Source: Pseudooceanicola atlanticus (GTDB taxonomy: Bacteria > Pseudomonadota > Alphaproteobacteria > Rhodobacterales > Rhodobacteraceae). Taken from it: 64,000 bases of DNA. The DNA is taken from contig NZ_AQQX01000013.1 in assembly GCF_000768315.1 (NCBI RefSeq), positions 1-64,000 on the forward strand, written 5' to 3'. Both the position numbers and the translations under genes were made by a program. The notes under the pieces are model-generated. The model was not told the origin of the DNA. It saw only the letters and a list, made by a program, of their open reading frames with translations, and did not search any database. This document shows positions 41,029 to 49,914 of the stretch, piece by piece (within the stretch, counting starts at the first letter, position 1; each line of letters begins with the position of its first letter).

Positions 41029-41059
41029 TTGACCCTCCAGCGACTGGAGGCCCTAGATC
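41029..41059 (+). promoter_or_regulatory. MerR/CueR-type promoter of copA
   Basis: TTGACC (41029-41034) and TAGATC (41054-41059) are separated by 19 bases, the stretched spacer typical of MerR-family targets. The dyad CCTCCAG-CGA-CTGGAGG (41034-41050) lies between them, as expected for a Cu(I)-responsive CueR operator. Confidence 0.85.
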
Positions 41060-41095
41060 GGCGATCCATACTCCTCGAGGAAGGAAGGATCCGTC

Positions 41096-43549
41096 ATGCC
41101 AGATGATCACAAACACCATCACCAGACCCAGGACATCATCCGCGACCCTGTCTGCGGCATGATTGTTGACCCGAACGCGGGCAAGCCGACGACAGATTAT
41201 CAGGGGCATACCTATCATTTCTGCTCGGACGGCTGCCGCAAGAAGTTCGACGGCGATCCCGAAGCCTATCGCACCTCCGAGGATCCGGTCTGCGGCATGA
41301 CGGTCGAGCGCGCGACGGCGGCTTATAAGAGCAAGCATGCGGGCGAGAGGTTCTACTTCTGCTCCTCTGGCTGCCAGACCAAGTTCGAAGGTGACCCCGA
41401 GACATACCTCGGCGACCGCCCGGAGCCAGAGCCGATGCCCGAGGGCACGATGTATACCTGCCCGATGGATCCGGAGATCGTGCAGGATCACCCCGGTGAT
41501 TGCCCGATCTGCGGCATGGCGCTGGAACCGATGACCCCGTCGCTAGATAGCGGCCCGCACCCGGAATATGTCGATTTCAAGCGGCGGCTCTGGATCACGG
41601 CACCGATGGCGGCGGGCGTCTTCCTGCTGGAGATGGGATCGCATGTCGGCATCCCATTCGCGGAATGGCTGGGCCATTCAGCCTTTGTCTGGCTCCAGTT
41701 CCTGCTGGCAACGGGGGTGGTCTGGTTCACCCGGATGTTCTTCAAACGTGCGTGGTCTTCGGTGAAGAACAAGAGCCCCAACATGTGGACGCTGATCGGG
41801 CTGGGCACGGCGGCCGCCTATCTGTTTTCCATCATCTCGATGCTGGCGCCGGGCGTGTTGCCCGCGCAGATGCAGGACGGCATGGGCATGACGCCGGTCT
41901 ATTTCGAGGCGACGGCAGTGATCCTGGTGCTGGTGCTGATCGGGCAGGTGATGGAACTGGCCGCCCGTGAACGCACCGGCGATGCGATCCGCGCGCTGAT
42001 GAACCTTGCCCCCAAGACCGCGCGGCGAGTGTCCGGTGATACCGAAGAGGACGTGCCGCTGGATGAGTTGAAGACCGGCGATATCCTTCGCGTCCGTCCG
42101 GGCGAGTCCGTGCCGGTGGACGGCGTGGTGACCGAGGGCCGGTCCTCCGTCGATGAAAGCATGATCACCGGGGAGCCTGTGCCCGTCGAGAAGGTCGAGG
42201 GCGAGCAGGTTACCGGCGGCACGCTGAACAAGTCGGGGTCCTTCCTGATGCAGGCGGAAAGCGTTGGCGACGACACGACGCTGAACCGGATCGTGCAGAT
42301 GGTCGCCTCGGCCCAACGATCGCGGGCCCCGATCCAGGCGGTCGCGGACAAGGTGGCTGGGTACTTCGTGCCCGCCGTGGTGGCCTGTGCGCTGCTGGCC
42401 TTCGTGGCATGGTGGGCGCTTGGCCCGTCGCCCGCGCTGTCCTATGCCTTCGTCGCGGCCGTATCGGTGCTGATCATCGCCTGTCCCTGTGCGCTTGGCC
42501 TGGCGACGCCGATGTCGATCATGGTCGCCTCGGGGCGCGGGGCCAATGCGGGGGTGCTGATCCGCGATGCGGAGGCGCTGGAACGGTTTGCCAAGGTCGA
42601 TGCGCTGATCGTCGACAAGACCGGCACGCTGACCGAGGGCAAGCCGACGCTGACGGATGTGGAGCCCAGGGACATCGAGGAGGCGGAGCTGATGACCCTC
42701 GTCGCGGCGCTGGAACGCGGGTCCGAACATCCGCTGGCCGAGGCGCTGGTCGCCGGTGCGGAAGACCGTGGCGCCACCCGCAAGGACAGCAGCGACTTCG
42801 ACGCGGTGACCGGCAAGGGCGTCACCGGCATGGTGGACGGGCGCAAGGTGGCGCTTGGCAATGCGGCACTCATGGCCGATCTGTCGGTTGAGACCGGGGA
42901 CTTGGCCAACCGTGCCAAGGCGCTTCAGGCCGAGGGCAAGACCGCGATGTTCGTCGCCGTCGAGGGCAAGGCCGCAGGGCTTGTCGCCGTCGCGGACCGG
43001 ATCAAGGAAACCACACCGGAGGCGATCCGCGCCCTGCACGGGCTGGGCTTGCGCATCGTCATGGCCACCGGCGACGCCGAGGCCACGGCACAGGCCGTCG
43101 CGAAGGAGCTGGGCATCGACGAGGTCCATGCCGAGGTCAGCCCCGAGGACAAGAACGCGCTGGTGAAGAAGCTGAAGGGCGAGGGCCTGTCGGTCGCGAT
43201 GGCGGGCGACGGTGTGAACGATGCCCCCGCGCTGGCCGAGGCCGATGTGGGGATCGCCATGGGCACGGGCGCGGATGTCGCGGTGGAAAGCGCCGGCATC
43301 ACACTGGTCAAGGGCGACTTGACCGGCATCGTCCGCGCCCGCCGCCTGGCCGAAGCAACGATGCGGAACATTCGCCAGAACTTGTTCTTCGCCTTCGTCT
43401 ACAACAGCGCAGGCGTGCCGATCGCGGCGGGGATACTCTATCCCTTCCTCGGTGTGCTGCTGTCACCGATCTTTGCCGCGGCCGCGATGAGCCTGTCTTC
43501 CGTGTCCGTCATCGGCAACGCGCTGCGGCTGCGGGCAAAGAAGCTTTAG
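41096..43549 (+). CDS. copA: Copper-exporting P1B-type ATPase
   Basis: 817 residues. In place of the usual ferredoxin-like metal domain the N-terminus has two YHS domains (DPVCGM to FCSDGC at 18-47; DPVCGM to FCSSGC at 63-93) and a heavy-metal-binding domain (YTCPMDPE to [10 protein letters not shown], 120-145). The membrane metal site is C463-P-C465, the phosphorylated aspartate D507 (DKTGT), the HP motif SEHPLAEAL and the hinge [10 protein letters not shown]. It pumps Cu(I)/Ag(I) out of the cytoplasm. It is driven by the CueR-type promoter at 41029. An AGGAGG-rich site precedes the ATG. Confidence 0.93.
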   Translation: MPDDHKHHHQTQDIIRDPVCGMIVDPNAGKPTTDYQGHTYHFCSDGCRKKFDGDPEAYRTSEDPVCGMTVERATAAYKSKHAGERFYFCSSGCQTKFEGDPETYLGDRPEPEPMPEGTMYTCPMDPEIVQDHPGDCPICGMALEPMTPSLDSGPHPEYVDFKRRLWITAPMAAGVFLLEMGSHVGIPFAEWLGHSAFVWLQFLLATGVVWFTRMFFKRAWSSVKNKSPNMWTLIGLGTAAAYLFSIISMLAPGVLPAQMQDGMGMTPVYFEATAVILVLVLIGQVMELAARERTGDAIRALMNLAPKTARRVSGDTEEDVPLDELKTGDILRVRPGESVPVDGVVTEGRSSVDESMITGEPVPVEKVEGEQVTGGTLNKSGSFLMQAESVGDDTTLNRIVQMVASAQRSRAPIQAVADKVAGYFVPAVVACALLAFVAWWALGPSPALSYAFVAAVSVLIIACPCALGLATPMSIMVASGRGANAGVLIRDAEALERFAKVDALIVDKTGTLTEGKPTLTDVEPRDIEEAELMTLVAALERGSEHPLAEALVAGAEDRGATRKDSSDFDAVTGKGVTGMVDGRKVALGNAALMADLSVETGDLANRAKALQAEGKTAMFVAVEGKAAGLVAVADRIKETTPEAIRALHGLGLRIVMATGDAEATAQAVAKELGIDEVHAEVSPEDKNALVKKLKGEGLSVAMAGDGVNDAPALAEADVGIAMGTGADVAVESAGITLVKGDLTGIVRARRLAEATMRNIRQNLFFAFVYNSAGVPIAAGILYPFLGVLLSPIFAAAAMSLSSVSVIGNALRLRAKKL

Positions 43550-43556
43550 GACCGGG

Positions 43557-43580
43557 AGGAGGCCGTTCAGTCGGCCTCCT
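43557..43580. terminator. Bidirectional terminator between copA and the DUF305 gene
   Basis: AGGAGGCCG-TTCAGT-CGGCCTCCT is a perfect 9-bp stem with a 6-base loop between the 3' ends of two convergent genes. No strong T tract is present. Confidence 0.6.
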
Positions 43581-44022
43581 TCGCCTCCAAATCTGCGATC
43601 AGGGTCTTCATCTCGTCGATCTCCCGCACCTGGGCCTCGATGATCCCGTCAGCGAGGTCACGCACCCTGGGATCGTCGATATTGGCGCGGCGCGACGTCA
43701 TGATTGCGATGGAATGGTGCGGGATCATCGCCCGCATATAGCTGACATCGTCTACGGTCGTCTGCGACCGGACCAGCCAGAGCGACGTCGCGAAGACCGC
43801 GGCGGCGCCAACGAAAATGCCGATATTGACGGCGCGATTGCGATACATAGACAGCATGAACGCCAGCATGACGATGGCCATGACCGCGCCCATCAGAAGC
43901 GCCATGTAGACGCGCGTTTCAGAAAAAGTCGCGTGGTCGATGGCGTAGGTATTGAGATACATGAGCCCGAACATCACCACAGTTGAGGTGGCGATCATGG
44001 CGGCAAATCGTCCATAAGACAT
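43567..44022 (-). CDS. DUF305-type membrane protein
   Basis: 151 residues. Three predicted membrane helices cover about 5-28, 38-60 and 68-85. A C-terminal domain follows with the DUF305 signature MIPHHSIAIMTSRRA and a following charged helix. DUF305 proteins are ferritin-like and often found in copper loci; the paired histidines are likely metal ligands. Convergent with copA, sharing the hairpin at 43557-43580. The function is not established for the family. Confidence 0.82.
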   Translation of the reverse strand: MSYGRFAAMIATSTVVMFGLMYLNTYAIDHATFSETRVYMALLMGAVMAIVMLAFMLSMYRNRAVNIGIFVGAAAVFATSLWLVRSQTTVDDVSYMRAMIPHHSIAIMTSRRANIDDPRVRDLADGIIEAQVREIDEMKTLIADLEAKEAD

Positions 44023-44101
44023 TTCGAATCCCCCTTTGTGTGACAGCAGGTCAACGGCGCCGCCCGGCTTTGGGTTTCATGGGCGCTTGATGTGCAGGCT
44101 C

Positions 44102-44132
44102 TTGACCCTCCAGTCGGTGGAACCTTTATGTA
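44102..44132 (+). promoter_or_regulatory. MerR/CueR-type promoter of the cueR gene
   Basis: TTGACC (44102-44107), 19-base spacer and TATGTA (44127-44132). The spacer starts CTCCAGTCGGTGG and matches the left half of the copA operator (CCTCCAG). This suggests autoregulation of cueR and control of the genes behind it. Confidence 0.8.
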
Positions 44133-44153
44133 AGGCGGCAAAGGAGTCGCCTC

Positions 44154-44567
44154 ATGAACATTGGACGCGCCGCAGAGAAGACCGGGTTGTCGGTCAAGAC
44201 GATCCGCTATTACGAGGAAATCGGCCTGGTCGACGCAGATCGGGCAGAGAACGGCTACCGTGATTTCGGCGACCGGCAGATTACGCAACTCAGGATGCTG
44301 GCCCAGGCCCGGCACCTTGGGTTCGGGCTGGAGGAATGCCGCGAATTGCTGGACCTGAACGCCGACCCGGATCGGGCCAGCCGGGACGTGCAGGCGCTGG
44401 CCGTTCGCAACCTGAACGCGGTGCGGTCGAAGATCCGGCAATTGCAGGACCTGGAGGACGAGCTTGAGAGGCTGATCCAGGAGTGCCACGGCGACGATGC
44501 GCCGGATTGCGCGATCCTCGACGGGCTCAGCGGGTCGATTGACCATCTGGCGGGCCGCAAGGCATAA
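44154..44567 (+). CDS. cueR: Cu(I)-responsive MerR-family regulator
   Basis: 137 residues. MerR winged helix at the N-terminus (MNIGRAAEKTGLSVKTIRYY), dimerisation helix, and a metal loop with C111 and C119 (ECHGDDAPDCAIL), the same spacing as the Cu(I) ligands of E. coli CueR (C112, C120). It activates promoters with 19-base spacers, here those at 41029 and 44102. AAAGGAG precedes the ATG. Confidence 0.93.
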   Translation: MNIGRAAEKTGLSVKTIRYYEEIGLVDADRAENGYRDFGDRQITQLRMLAQARHLGFGLEECRELLDLNADPDRASRDVQALAVRNLNAVRSKIRQLQDLEDELERLIQECHGDDAPDCAILDGLSGSIDHLAGRKA

Positions 44568-44590
44568 TCGTTTCCAAGGTCGAAGGTCTC

Positions 44591-44920
44591 GTGCGGCATA
44601 TTCTTGTCATCATAGCGCTCACCCTTGCTGCCTGGGTCATTCTGCCCGGCACAGCGCAGGCGCACGACATGCCACACGGTGCAAATGCTGTGGCCCAGGA
44701 TGCCTGCCCGGATTGCCCGATGATGGACCATGCGAATGACTCGGTGTCGGCGCATGATTGCCATGAGGGGACCAGTTGCGCGCCGGCCGTTCATGCAATT
44801 GCCACTGGCCACTGCATCGCGCTGCGAGCCGAGATTGCGGTCCGGTCCATGCGCCCCGATGTGGGCGCCCGACTGCGATCGACCCTTATCGCCGAAGATT
44901 TGCCACCACCCAGAGCCTGA
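44591..44920 (+). CDS. Small secreted Cys/His/Met-rich protein
   Basis: 109 residues, GTG start. A signal peptide covers about 1-24 (ending GTAQAHD). The mature part is rich in candidate metal ligands: HDMPHG, CPDCPMMDH, HDCHEGTSC, HAIATGHC. No family is recognised. It lies directly behind cueR and ahead of a cytochrome c, so a periplasmic copper-binding or chaperone role is inferred from composition and location only. Confidence 0.65.
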   Translation: MRHILVIIALTLAAWVILPGTAQAHDMPHGANAVAQDACPDCPMMDHANDSVSAHDCHEGTSCAPAVHAIATGHCIALRAEIAVRSMRPDVGARLRSTLIAEDLPPPRA

Positions 44921-45003
44921 TTGCTTCTCGAACCAAGCGCTGTGGTCACAGCCGCAGCGGGGATGCATGCACGGTGACACCCGTGCCTTTCAGGACGATC
45001 AAG

Positions 45004-45432
45004 ATGAACAAGACCCTAATTGTCGGCGCTGCAGCCATCGCCATGGCCGGTGCGGCATTCTATTTCACGCGAGATGACACTCCGGCCGAAATCGCGCCGC
45101 CAGCCGAAGGCGAACCGCTCGTCTCGATCACGGTGCCCGAGACACTGTCCGCCGATGCCATGATGGGGCAGCGGGCGTTCGAGGCGACCTGCGCCGCCTG
45201 CCACGGGGCCAATGCGACCGGCAAGATGGGTTTCGGTCCGCCGCTGGTGCACAAGATTTACGAACCCGGCCATCACGCCGACATGTCTTTCGTGATGGCG
45301 GTGCAGAACGGTGTCCGGGCCCATCACTGGCCGTTCGGGGACATGCCCGCGCAAACGGGCCTGACACAGGCGGATGTCGGCAACGTCATCGCCTATGTTC
45401 GTGAACTGCAACGCGCCAACGGGATCGAGTGA
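45004..45432 (+). CDS. Membrane-anchored or periplasmic c-type cytochrome
   Basis: 142 residues. An N-terminal hydrophobic segment (about 4-21) lacks a clear cleavage site, so it may be an anchor. A single haem site C63-A-A-C66-H67 lies in the class I context, with a possible Met ligand in GDMPAQTG. The start at 45004 is the first ATG matching this signal. The next gene begins 2 bases after its stop. Together with the multicopper oxidase that follows, it may accept or pass electrons during periplasmic Cu(I) oxidation. Confidence 0.85.
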   Translation: MNKTLIVGAAAIAMAGAAFYFTRDDTPAEIAPPAEGEPLVSITVPETLSADAMMGQRAFEATCAACHGANATGKMGFGPPLVHKIYEPGHHADMSFVMAVQNGVRAHHWPFGDMPAQTGLTQADVGNVIAYVRELQRANGIE

Positions 45433-45433
45433 C

Positions 45434-46825
45434 ATGACCAATCGCATGACACGACGTGCCTTCTGCGGGTCAATGGCGGGGACGGTCGGGCTGGCCACCC
45501 TGCCGGTGCGGGCCGCCGGACCGCAGACGTTGACCGCCCGCGTCGCCACCGCCCAGATCGCGCCCCCGCAATATGCTGCGACCGAGGTCTGGACCTATGA
45601 CGGCGCGGTGCCGGGCCCTGTCCTGCGCGTGCCGCAGGGCGGACGGGTGAGCCGCCGCCTGGTGAACGAGTTGCCGGTCCCGACCTCGATCCACTGGCAC
45701 GGCATCCGCATCGACAACGCGATGGACGGCGTGGCCGGGCTGACGCAGGAGGCCGTGCCACCGGGCGGAACCTTCGACTATGACTTCGCCGTGCCAGACG
45801 CCGGGACATACTGGTATCATGCGCATTCAAACTCGTTCGAGCAGGTGGCGCGCGGGCTTTCCGGCGCGCTGATCGTCGAAGAGGCCGATGCGCCGGAGGT
45901 CGACCGGGACGAGGTTCTGGTCCTCGACGACTGGCTGCTGAACCCCGAGGACGCGCAGTTCATGACCCCCTTCGGTCATCCGATGAGCCTCAGCCATGGC
46001 GGCCGCACGGGCAACCTGCTGGGGACCAACGGGACCTACGACCTCGCCAGCGGGGTGAAAGCCAATGAACGCCTCCGCCTGCGCCTGATAAACGCGTCCA
46101 ACGCGCGGATCTTCGTGCTTCGACTGGCGGGCCTCGAAGGCTGGACTGTCGCGCTGGATGGTATGCCATTACCCGAGCCACAGCCGGTTGAGGCCGAGCT
46201 GATCCTCGCCCCTGCACAGCGTATCGACCTGATCGTAGATGTAACGGCGGAGGAGGGGGAGACCGCGGCTCTCCTCAGATTCGACGACGACGACCAGTGG
46301 CAGCCGCAGGCGCGGTTCCCGGTCGCGGGTCAGGCATCCGCGACCCGGCGCGACACGCCTGCCGCCCTTCCGCCGAACCCGCGTATGGAAGTGCCGGGGA
46401 TCGACAGCGCCCGGCGGCTCGACATGGTCATGGAGGGCGGGGCCATGGGCAGGATGTCCGGCGCCATGATGAACGGCCGCAACATGGGTTTTCGCGAGAT
46501 GGCGGGGCAGGGCCAGTTCTGGGCTCTGTCCGGGCAGGTCGGCATGACCGACACGCCTTTCGCCAGCCTCGACCGGGGCGAGACCGTCCGCTTGAGACTG
46601 ACCAACGATACCGCGTTTCCCCATGCCATGCACCTCCACGGGATGCATTTCCGGCAGGTGGCCGGGGACGGAACCCTTGGCCCGATGCGCGACACGATCC
46701 TCAGCTATCCCGACGAGCTGCTTGAAATCGCCTTCGTCGCAGACAATCCCGGCAAATGGCTGTTCCATTGCCATATGCTGGGCCATGCCGCGTCGGGCAT
46801 GACCACCTGGATCAATGTAAGCTAA
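45434..46825 (+). CDS. Multicopper oxidase (periplasmic, Tat-exported)
   Basis: 463 residues. Twin-arginine signal MTRRAFCGSMAGTVGLA at about 5-21. Copper ligands appear in four boxes: H87-W-H89 (SIHWHG), H129-A-H131 (YWYHAHS), HAMHLHGMHF and HCHMLGHAASGM. A Met-rich insert (MVMEGGAMGRMSGAMMNGRNM) before the last domain resembles the copper-handling Met regions of CueO/CopA oxidases. It probably oxidises Cu(I) in the periplasm. Located between two cytochrome c genes. Confidence 0.92.
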   Translation: MTNRMTRRAFCGSMAGTVGLATLPVRAAGPQTLTARVATAQIAPPQYAATEVWTYDGAVPGPVLRVPQGGRVSRRLVNELPVPTSIHWHGIRIDNAMDGVAGLTQEAVPPGGTFDYDFAVPDAGTYWYHAHSNSFEQVARGLSGALIVEEADAPEVDRDEVLVLDDWLLNPEDAQFMTPFGHPMSLSHGGRTGNLLGTNGTYDLASGVKANERLRLRLINASNARIFVLRLAGLEGWTVALDGMPLPEPQPVEAELILAPAQRIDLIVDVTAEEGETAALLRFDDDDQWQPQARFPVAGQASATRRDTPAALPPNPRMEVPGIDSARRLDMVMEGGAMGRMSGAMMNGRNMGFREMAGQGQFWALSGQVGMTDTPFASLDRGETVRLRLTNDTAFPHAMHLHGMHFRQVAGDGTLGPMRDTILSYPDELLEIAFVADNPGKWLFHCHMLGHAASGMTTWINVS

Positions 46826-46849
46826 TCCCCTCAACAGGAAGGAACTAAA

Positions 46850-47284
46850 ATGAAGAAATACATCGCCATCGCGCTAATCGCCACCGGCACCGCGGCCTTC
46901 GCCCACAGCGGCGTCAAGGATCCGGATGTCATGAACCGCATGATGGGCATGTCGGAACTGGCCAAGCAGATGAAGGTCATCGGCAGCATGCACATGGGGC
47001 AGGCGTCTTTCGATGCGGCGGCGGTCAATGCCGCGCTCGAGAAGATCGCAGAGGAAGCGTCCTATATTCCCTCGCTTTTCGAAACAAAGGCCCTCGATCC
47101 CAAATCCGAAGCCTTGCCGGTGATCTGGGACGACTTCGAGGCCTTCACGGCCCGCGCCGAAGCGCTCCAGTCAACTGCCGCAGGCTTGGCCGGTAGTGTC
47201 GAAAGCTCTGGCGACCTGATGCAGGTCATGCACGAGATCGGACAGTCGTGCAGTGCCTGCCATTCCGATTTCCGGTCCAAATGA
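46850..47284 (+). CDS. Cytochrome c' (class II)
   Basis: 144 residues. Signal peptide about 1-18 (ending AFAHS) and a four-helix domain with the haem site at the extreme C-terminus, C134-S-A-C137-H138, the arrangement of cytochromes c'. AGGAAGG precedes the ATG. It overlaps the next gene by ATGA. Role in this copper locus unknown; gas binding or electron transfer are typical of the family. Confidence 0.88.
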   Translation: MKKYIAIALIATGTAAFAHSGVKDPDVMNRMMGMSELAKQMKVIGSMHMGQASFDAAAVNAALEKIAEEASYIPSLFETKALDPKSEALPVIWDDFEAFTARAEALQSTAAGLAGSVESSGDLMQVMHEIGQSCSACHSDFRSK

Positions 47285-47709
47285 GACTGCTGGCTGTTCT
47301 TCTGGTCTGCGCGGGGACGACCGCGCAGGCCGACCACCGTTTCGAAGGCCGGGACCTCGAGGCCGGCGCCGCACTTTACGCCGAAACCTGCGCCTCCTGT
47401 CACGGCGCGCAGCTGGAAGGACAGCCGGACTGGAGAACGCCCGGTCCCGACGGGGTTCTGCCTGCGCCACCCCATGACGTGACCGGACACACCTGGCACC
47501 ACGACACGCCTCTGTTGCTGGAGTACACGCTGAAAGGCGGCCAGGCCGCGCTGGAGGCCCGGGGCGTGACCGGGTTCAAGAGCGGTATGCCCGGATTCGA
47601 GGAGATACTGACGGAGGATCAGGTACTCGACATCCTTGCCTTCATCCGGTCGACCTGGCCGGAACAGGCGCAGGAGGTTCAGAACCAGCGGACGCATGCC
47701 GCCGATTGA
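47281..47709 (+). CDS. Cytochrome c, class I
   Basis: 142 residues. Short signal peptide (MRLLAVLLVCAGTTAQAD), haem site C37-A-S-C40-H41 and a likely Met ligand in KSGMPGF. The start is coupled to the cytochrome c' stop (ATGA). Third cytochrome c of the copper cluster and last gene of this plus-strand run. Confidence 0.87.
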   Translation: MRLLAVLLVCAGTTAQADHRFEGRDLEAGAALYAETCASCHGAQLEGQPDWRTPGPDGVLPAPPHDVTGHTWHHDTPLLLEYTLKGGQAALEARGVTGFKSGMPGFEEILTEDQVLDILAFIRSTWPEQAQEVQNQRTHAAD

Positions 47710-47744
47710 GAGCGTGCCGACCCCGGGGGCGCTGTGATCCCGGC

Positions 47745-48047
47745 TCAACTGGTCAGCAGCTTCTTCCGGGCGGCGTAATCCTCCGCGTCGATCTCGCCGC
47801 GAGCCAGACGCATGTCGAGTTCTGCCAGCGCCCCGGACGCCTTGCCGTTCGGGGCCTGTCCGTCCATGCGGCGGACGAACCAGACGATCCCGGCCACGAT
47901 TAGGCCAAGAACGATGAGCCAGAGAACCGGTCCGAACATCATGCCGGGACCGTAGCCATAGCCCCAGTTCATCATGTGATCATAGCCCTCCGGATCGGCG
48001 AATGCCGGTTGCGCGAGCAGGACAAGTGGAAGTGCGAGACGTTTCAT
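47745..48047 (-). CDS. SHOCT-domain small membrane protein
   Basis: 100 residues. Signal peptide (about 1-17, ending PAFAD), a Met/Tyr-rich stretch (YDHMMNWGYGYGPGMM), one membrane helix (about 40-58) and a C-terminal SHOCT motif (LAELDMRLARGEIDAEDYAA). Such proteins are frequent in copper islands; function unknown. Last gene of the minus-strand copper operon. Confidence 0.83.
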   Translation of the reverse strand: MKRLALPLVLLAQPAFADPEGYDHMMNWGYGYGPGMMFGPVLWLIVLGLIVAGIVWFVRRMDGQAPNGKASGALAELDMRLARGEIDAEDYAARKKLLTS

Positions 48048-48146
48048 GTCACCCTCCGAGCTTGAGATTTTACGCCTTCATCGTCGGACAGATCGCCGCG
48101 AATTTCCTTGATCCACCGCAACCACACGAAGTCGTGACATAGGAAG

Positions 48147-48174
48147 GGGCGCCCCAGTTTCCCGGAACGCCCCG
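48147..48174 (-). terminator. Hairpin downstream of the CusF-like gene
   Basis: On the minus strand GGGGCGTTCC pairs with GGGGCGCCCC, a 10-bp stem including two wobbles with an 8-base loop, just after the CusF-like stop. It could end or partly attenuate transcription before the SHOCT gene. Confidence 0.45.
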
Positions 48175-48195
48175 CCGCATGTCTGGCCGGAGGAG

Positions 48196-48501
48196 TTACT
48201 CGGCCATGATTTCGGTCACGGTCAGCTTGCCCTTCACACGGTCGGCTGTGAAAGCGACTTCCTGACCTTCTTCAAGGCCTTCCAGCATTGCGGGATCGAC
48301 GACCTCGAAGACCATCGTCATCGCCTCCATCTCGAGGTTGGCCAGCGGGCCGTGGTCGATGGTCAGGCGGTTCCATTGGGTGTCGATCTTGGTGATCTTG
48401 CCCATGCTCATCTCCATGTCGCCGTGATCGCCGGAATGGGTGCCTTCGGCGATGGCGGTGGTGGCGAAGAGAGCGAAGGCAAGGGTCATCAGGGTTTTCA
48501 T
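48196..48501 (-). CDS. CusF-like periplasmic copper-binding protein
   Basis: 101 residues. Signal peptide (1-18, ending TAIAEG), His/Met-rich linker (HSGDHGDMEMSMG) and an OB-fold region similar to CusF (GKITKIDTQWNRLTIDHGPL, EAMTMVFEV). The Cu(I) site appears to use H50, M61 and M63. The tryptophan that caps Cu(I) in CusF is absent (NLEME). It probably binds or hands over periplasmic Cu(I). A good ribosome site (GGACACG) is not obvious. Confidence 0.8.
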   Translation of the reverse strand: MKTLMTLAFALFATTAIAEGTHSGDHGDMEMSMGKITKIDTQWNRLTIDHGPLANLEMEAMTMVFEVVDPAMLEGLEEGQEVAFTADRVKGKLTVTEIMAE

Positions 48502-48561
48502 TGCGCGTGTCCTTTCAAGACTTGAGGGGATGCGCCCGGACAGGCCGGACGCCGGGGGAAT

Positions 48562-49914
48562 TCACCCGCGACGCACATGATCGCGGGGAGAGATGATGGT
48601 TTCGGGGCTGGTATTGCGGGCCTCTTCGGGAAGCTCGCCGGTCCATTCCCAGGCTTCGGTGCCCGGCGGGTTTTCATACCAGCCGGGGTCTGAATAATCG
48701 CCCGGCGCGATGCCCTCGCGCACCTTCACGACGCTGAACATCCCGCCCATCTCCAGCGGGCCGTAGGGACCCCAGCCGGTCATCATCGGGATCGTGTTGT
48801 CGGGCAGCTCCATATACATCTCGCCCATGTCAGCCATGCCGGCAGTGCCCATGGGCATGTAGCCCTGCGTCTCACGACGGATCATGCCGGTTAGCTTGCG
48901 CTTGTCGGCCCCGATGAAGGTAGGCAGGTCATGGCCCATGGCGTTCATCGTGTGGTGCGACTTGTGGCAGTGGATCGCCCAGTCGCCTTCGTGGACGGCA
49001 TCGAACTCATAGGCGCGCATGGCCCCGACGGGAATGTCGATGCTGACCTCGGGCCAGCGGGCGCTCTCGGGCACCCAGCCGCCGTCGGTGCAGGTGACCT
49101 CGAAATCATAGCCGTGCATGTGGATCGGGTGGTTGGTCATCGTCAGGTTGCCGCAACGCACCCGGACACGATCCCCCTTGTTCACGACAAGCGGGTCGAT
49201 GTCCGGGAAGATCCGGCTGTTCCAGGTCCACATGTTGAAATCGGTCATCTCGGCAACGCGCGGGATGTAGGTGCCCGGGTCGATATCGTAGGCCGCCAGC
49301 AGGAAGGCGAAGTCCCGGTCCACCGGCATGAAGGCCGGATCGCGCGGATGCACGATGAAGAGGCCCATCATCCCCATGGCCATCTGCACCATCTCGTCCG
49401 CATGGGGGTGATACATGAACGTCCCAGACTTGGTCAGGTCGAACTCGTAGACGAAGGTCTTGCCCGGCGGGATCGCGGGGTGCGACAGGCCCCCGACACC
49501 GTCCATGCCCGAGGGCAGGATCAGCCCGTGCCAGTGGACCGAAGTGTGCTCGGGCAGGCGATTGGTAACGTAGATCCGCACCCGCTCGCCCTCGACCGCC
49601 TCGATGGTCGGGCCGGTGGACTGGCCGTTATAGCCCCAAAGTCGCGCCATCATGCCGTTGGCCATGATCCGCTCGACCGGCTCGGCAACGAGGTGGAACT
49701 CCTTCACATTGCCGTTCATGCGCCAAGGCAGCGACCAGCCGTTCAGCGTGACGACCGGGTTGTAGTCCGGGCCGTTGGACGGGCGCGGCGGGACCTGCGT
49801 GTTCGGGCTGTCATAGCTCGCCGCTTCGGGAAGGTCCCGGAACCGGGTCTGCGCCTGTGCGGCCGAGGCCATGGCGAGGCCGGCCCCTGCGGTCAGAAGT
49901 TGTCTGCGGTTCAT
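48562..49914 (-). CDS. Multicopper oxidase, CopA-like
   Basis: 450 residues. Tat-type signal MNRRQLLTAGAGLAMASAAQ. Ligand boxes H127-W-H129 (SVHWHG), H169-P-H171 (YHPH), HPIHMHG and HCHKSHH are all present; Met-rich stretches (MVQMAMGMMG and several near the C-terminus) fit copper handling. It differs clearly from the oxidase at 45434. The start is coupled to the TolC-family gene by overlap (ATGA-like at 49911-49914). Periplasmic Cu(I) oxidation is the likely role. Confidence 0.92.
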   Translation of the reverse strand: MNRRQLLTAGAGLAMASAAQAQTRFRDLPEAASYDSPNTQVPPRPSNGPDYNPVVTLNGWSLPWRMNGNVKEFHLVAEPVERIMANGMMARLWGYNGQSTGPTIEAVEGERVRIYVTNRLPEHTSVHWHGLILPSGMDGVGGLSHPAIPPGKTFVYEFDLTKSGTFMYHPHADEMVQMAMGMMGLFIVHPRDPAFMPVDRDFAFLLAAYDIDPGTYIPRVAEMTDFNMWTWNSRIFPDIDPLVVNKGDRVRVRCGNLTMTNHPIHMHGYDFEVTCTDGGWVPESARWPEVSIDIPVGAMRAYEFDAVHEGDWAIHCHKSHHTMNAMGHDLPTFIGADKRKLTGMIRRETQGYMPMGTAGMADMGEMYMELPDNTIPMMTGWGPYGPLEMGGMFSVVKVREGIAPGDYSDPGWYENPPGTEAWEWTGELPEEARNTSPETIISPRDHVRRG

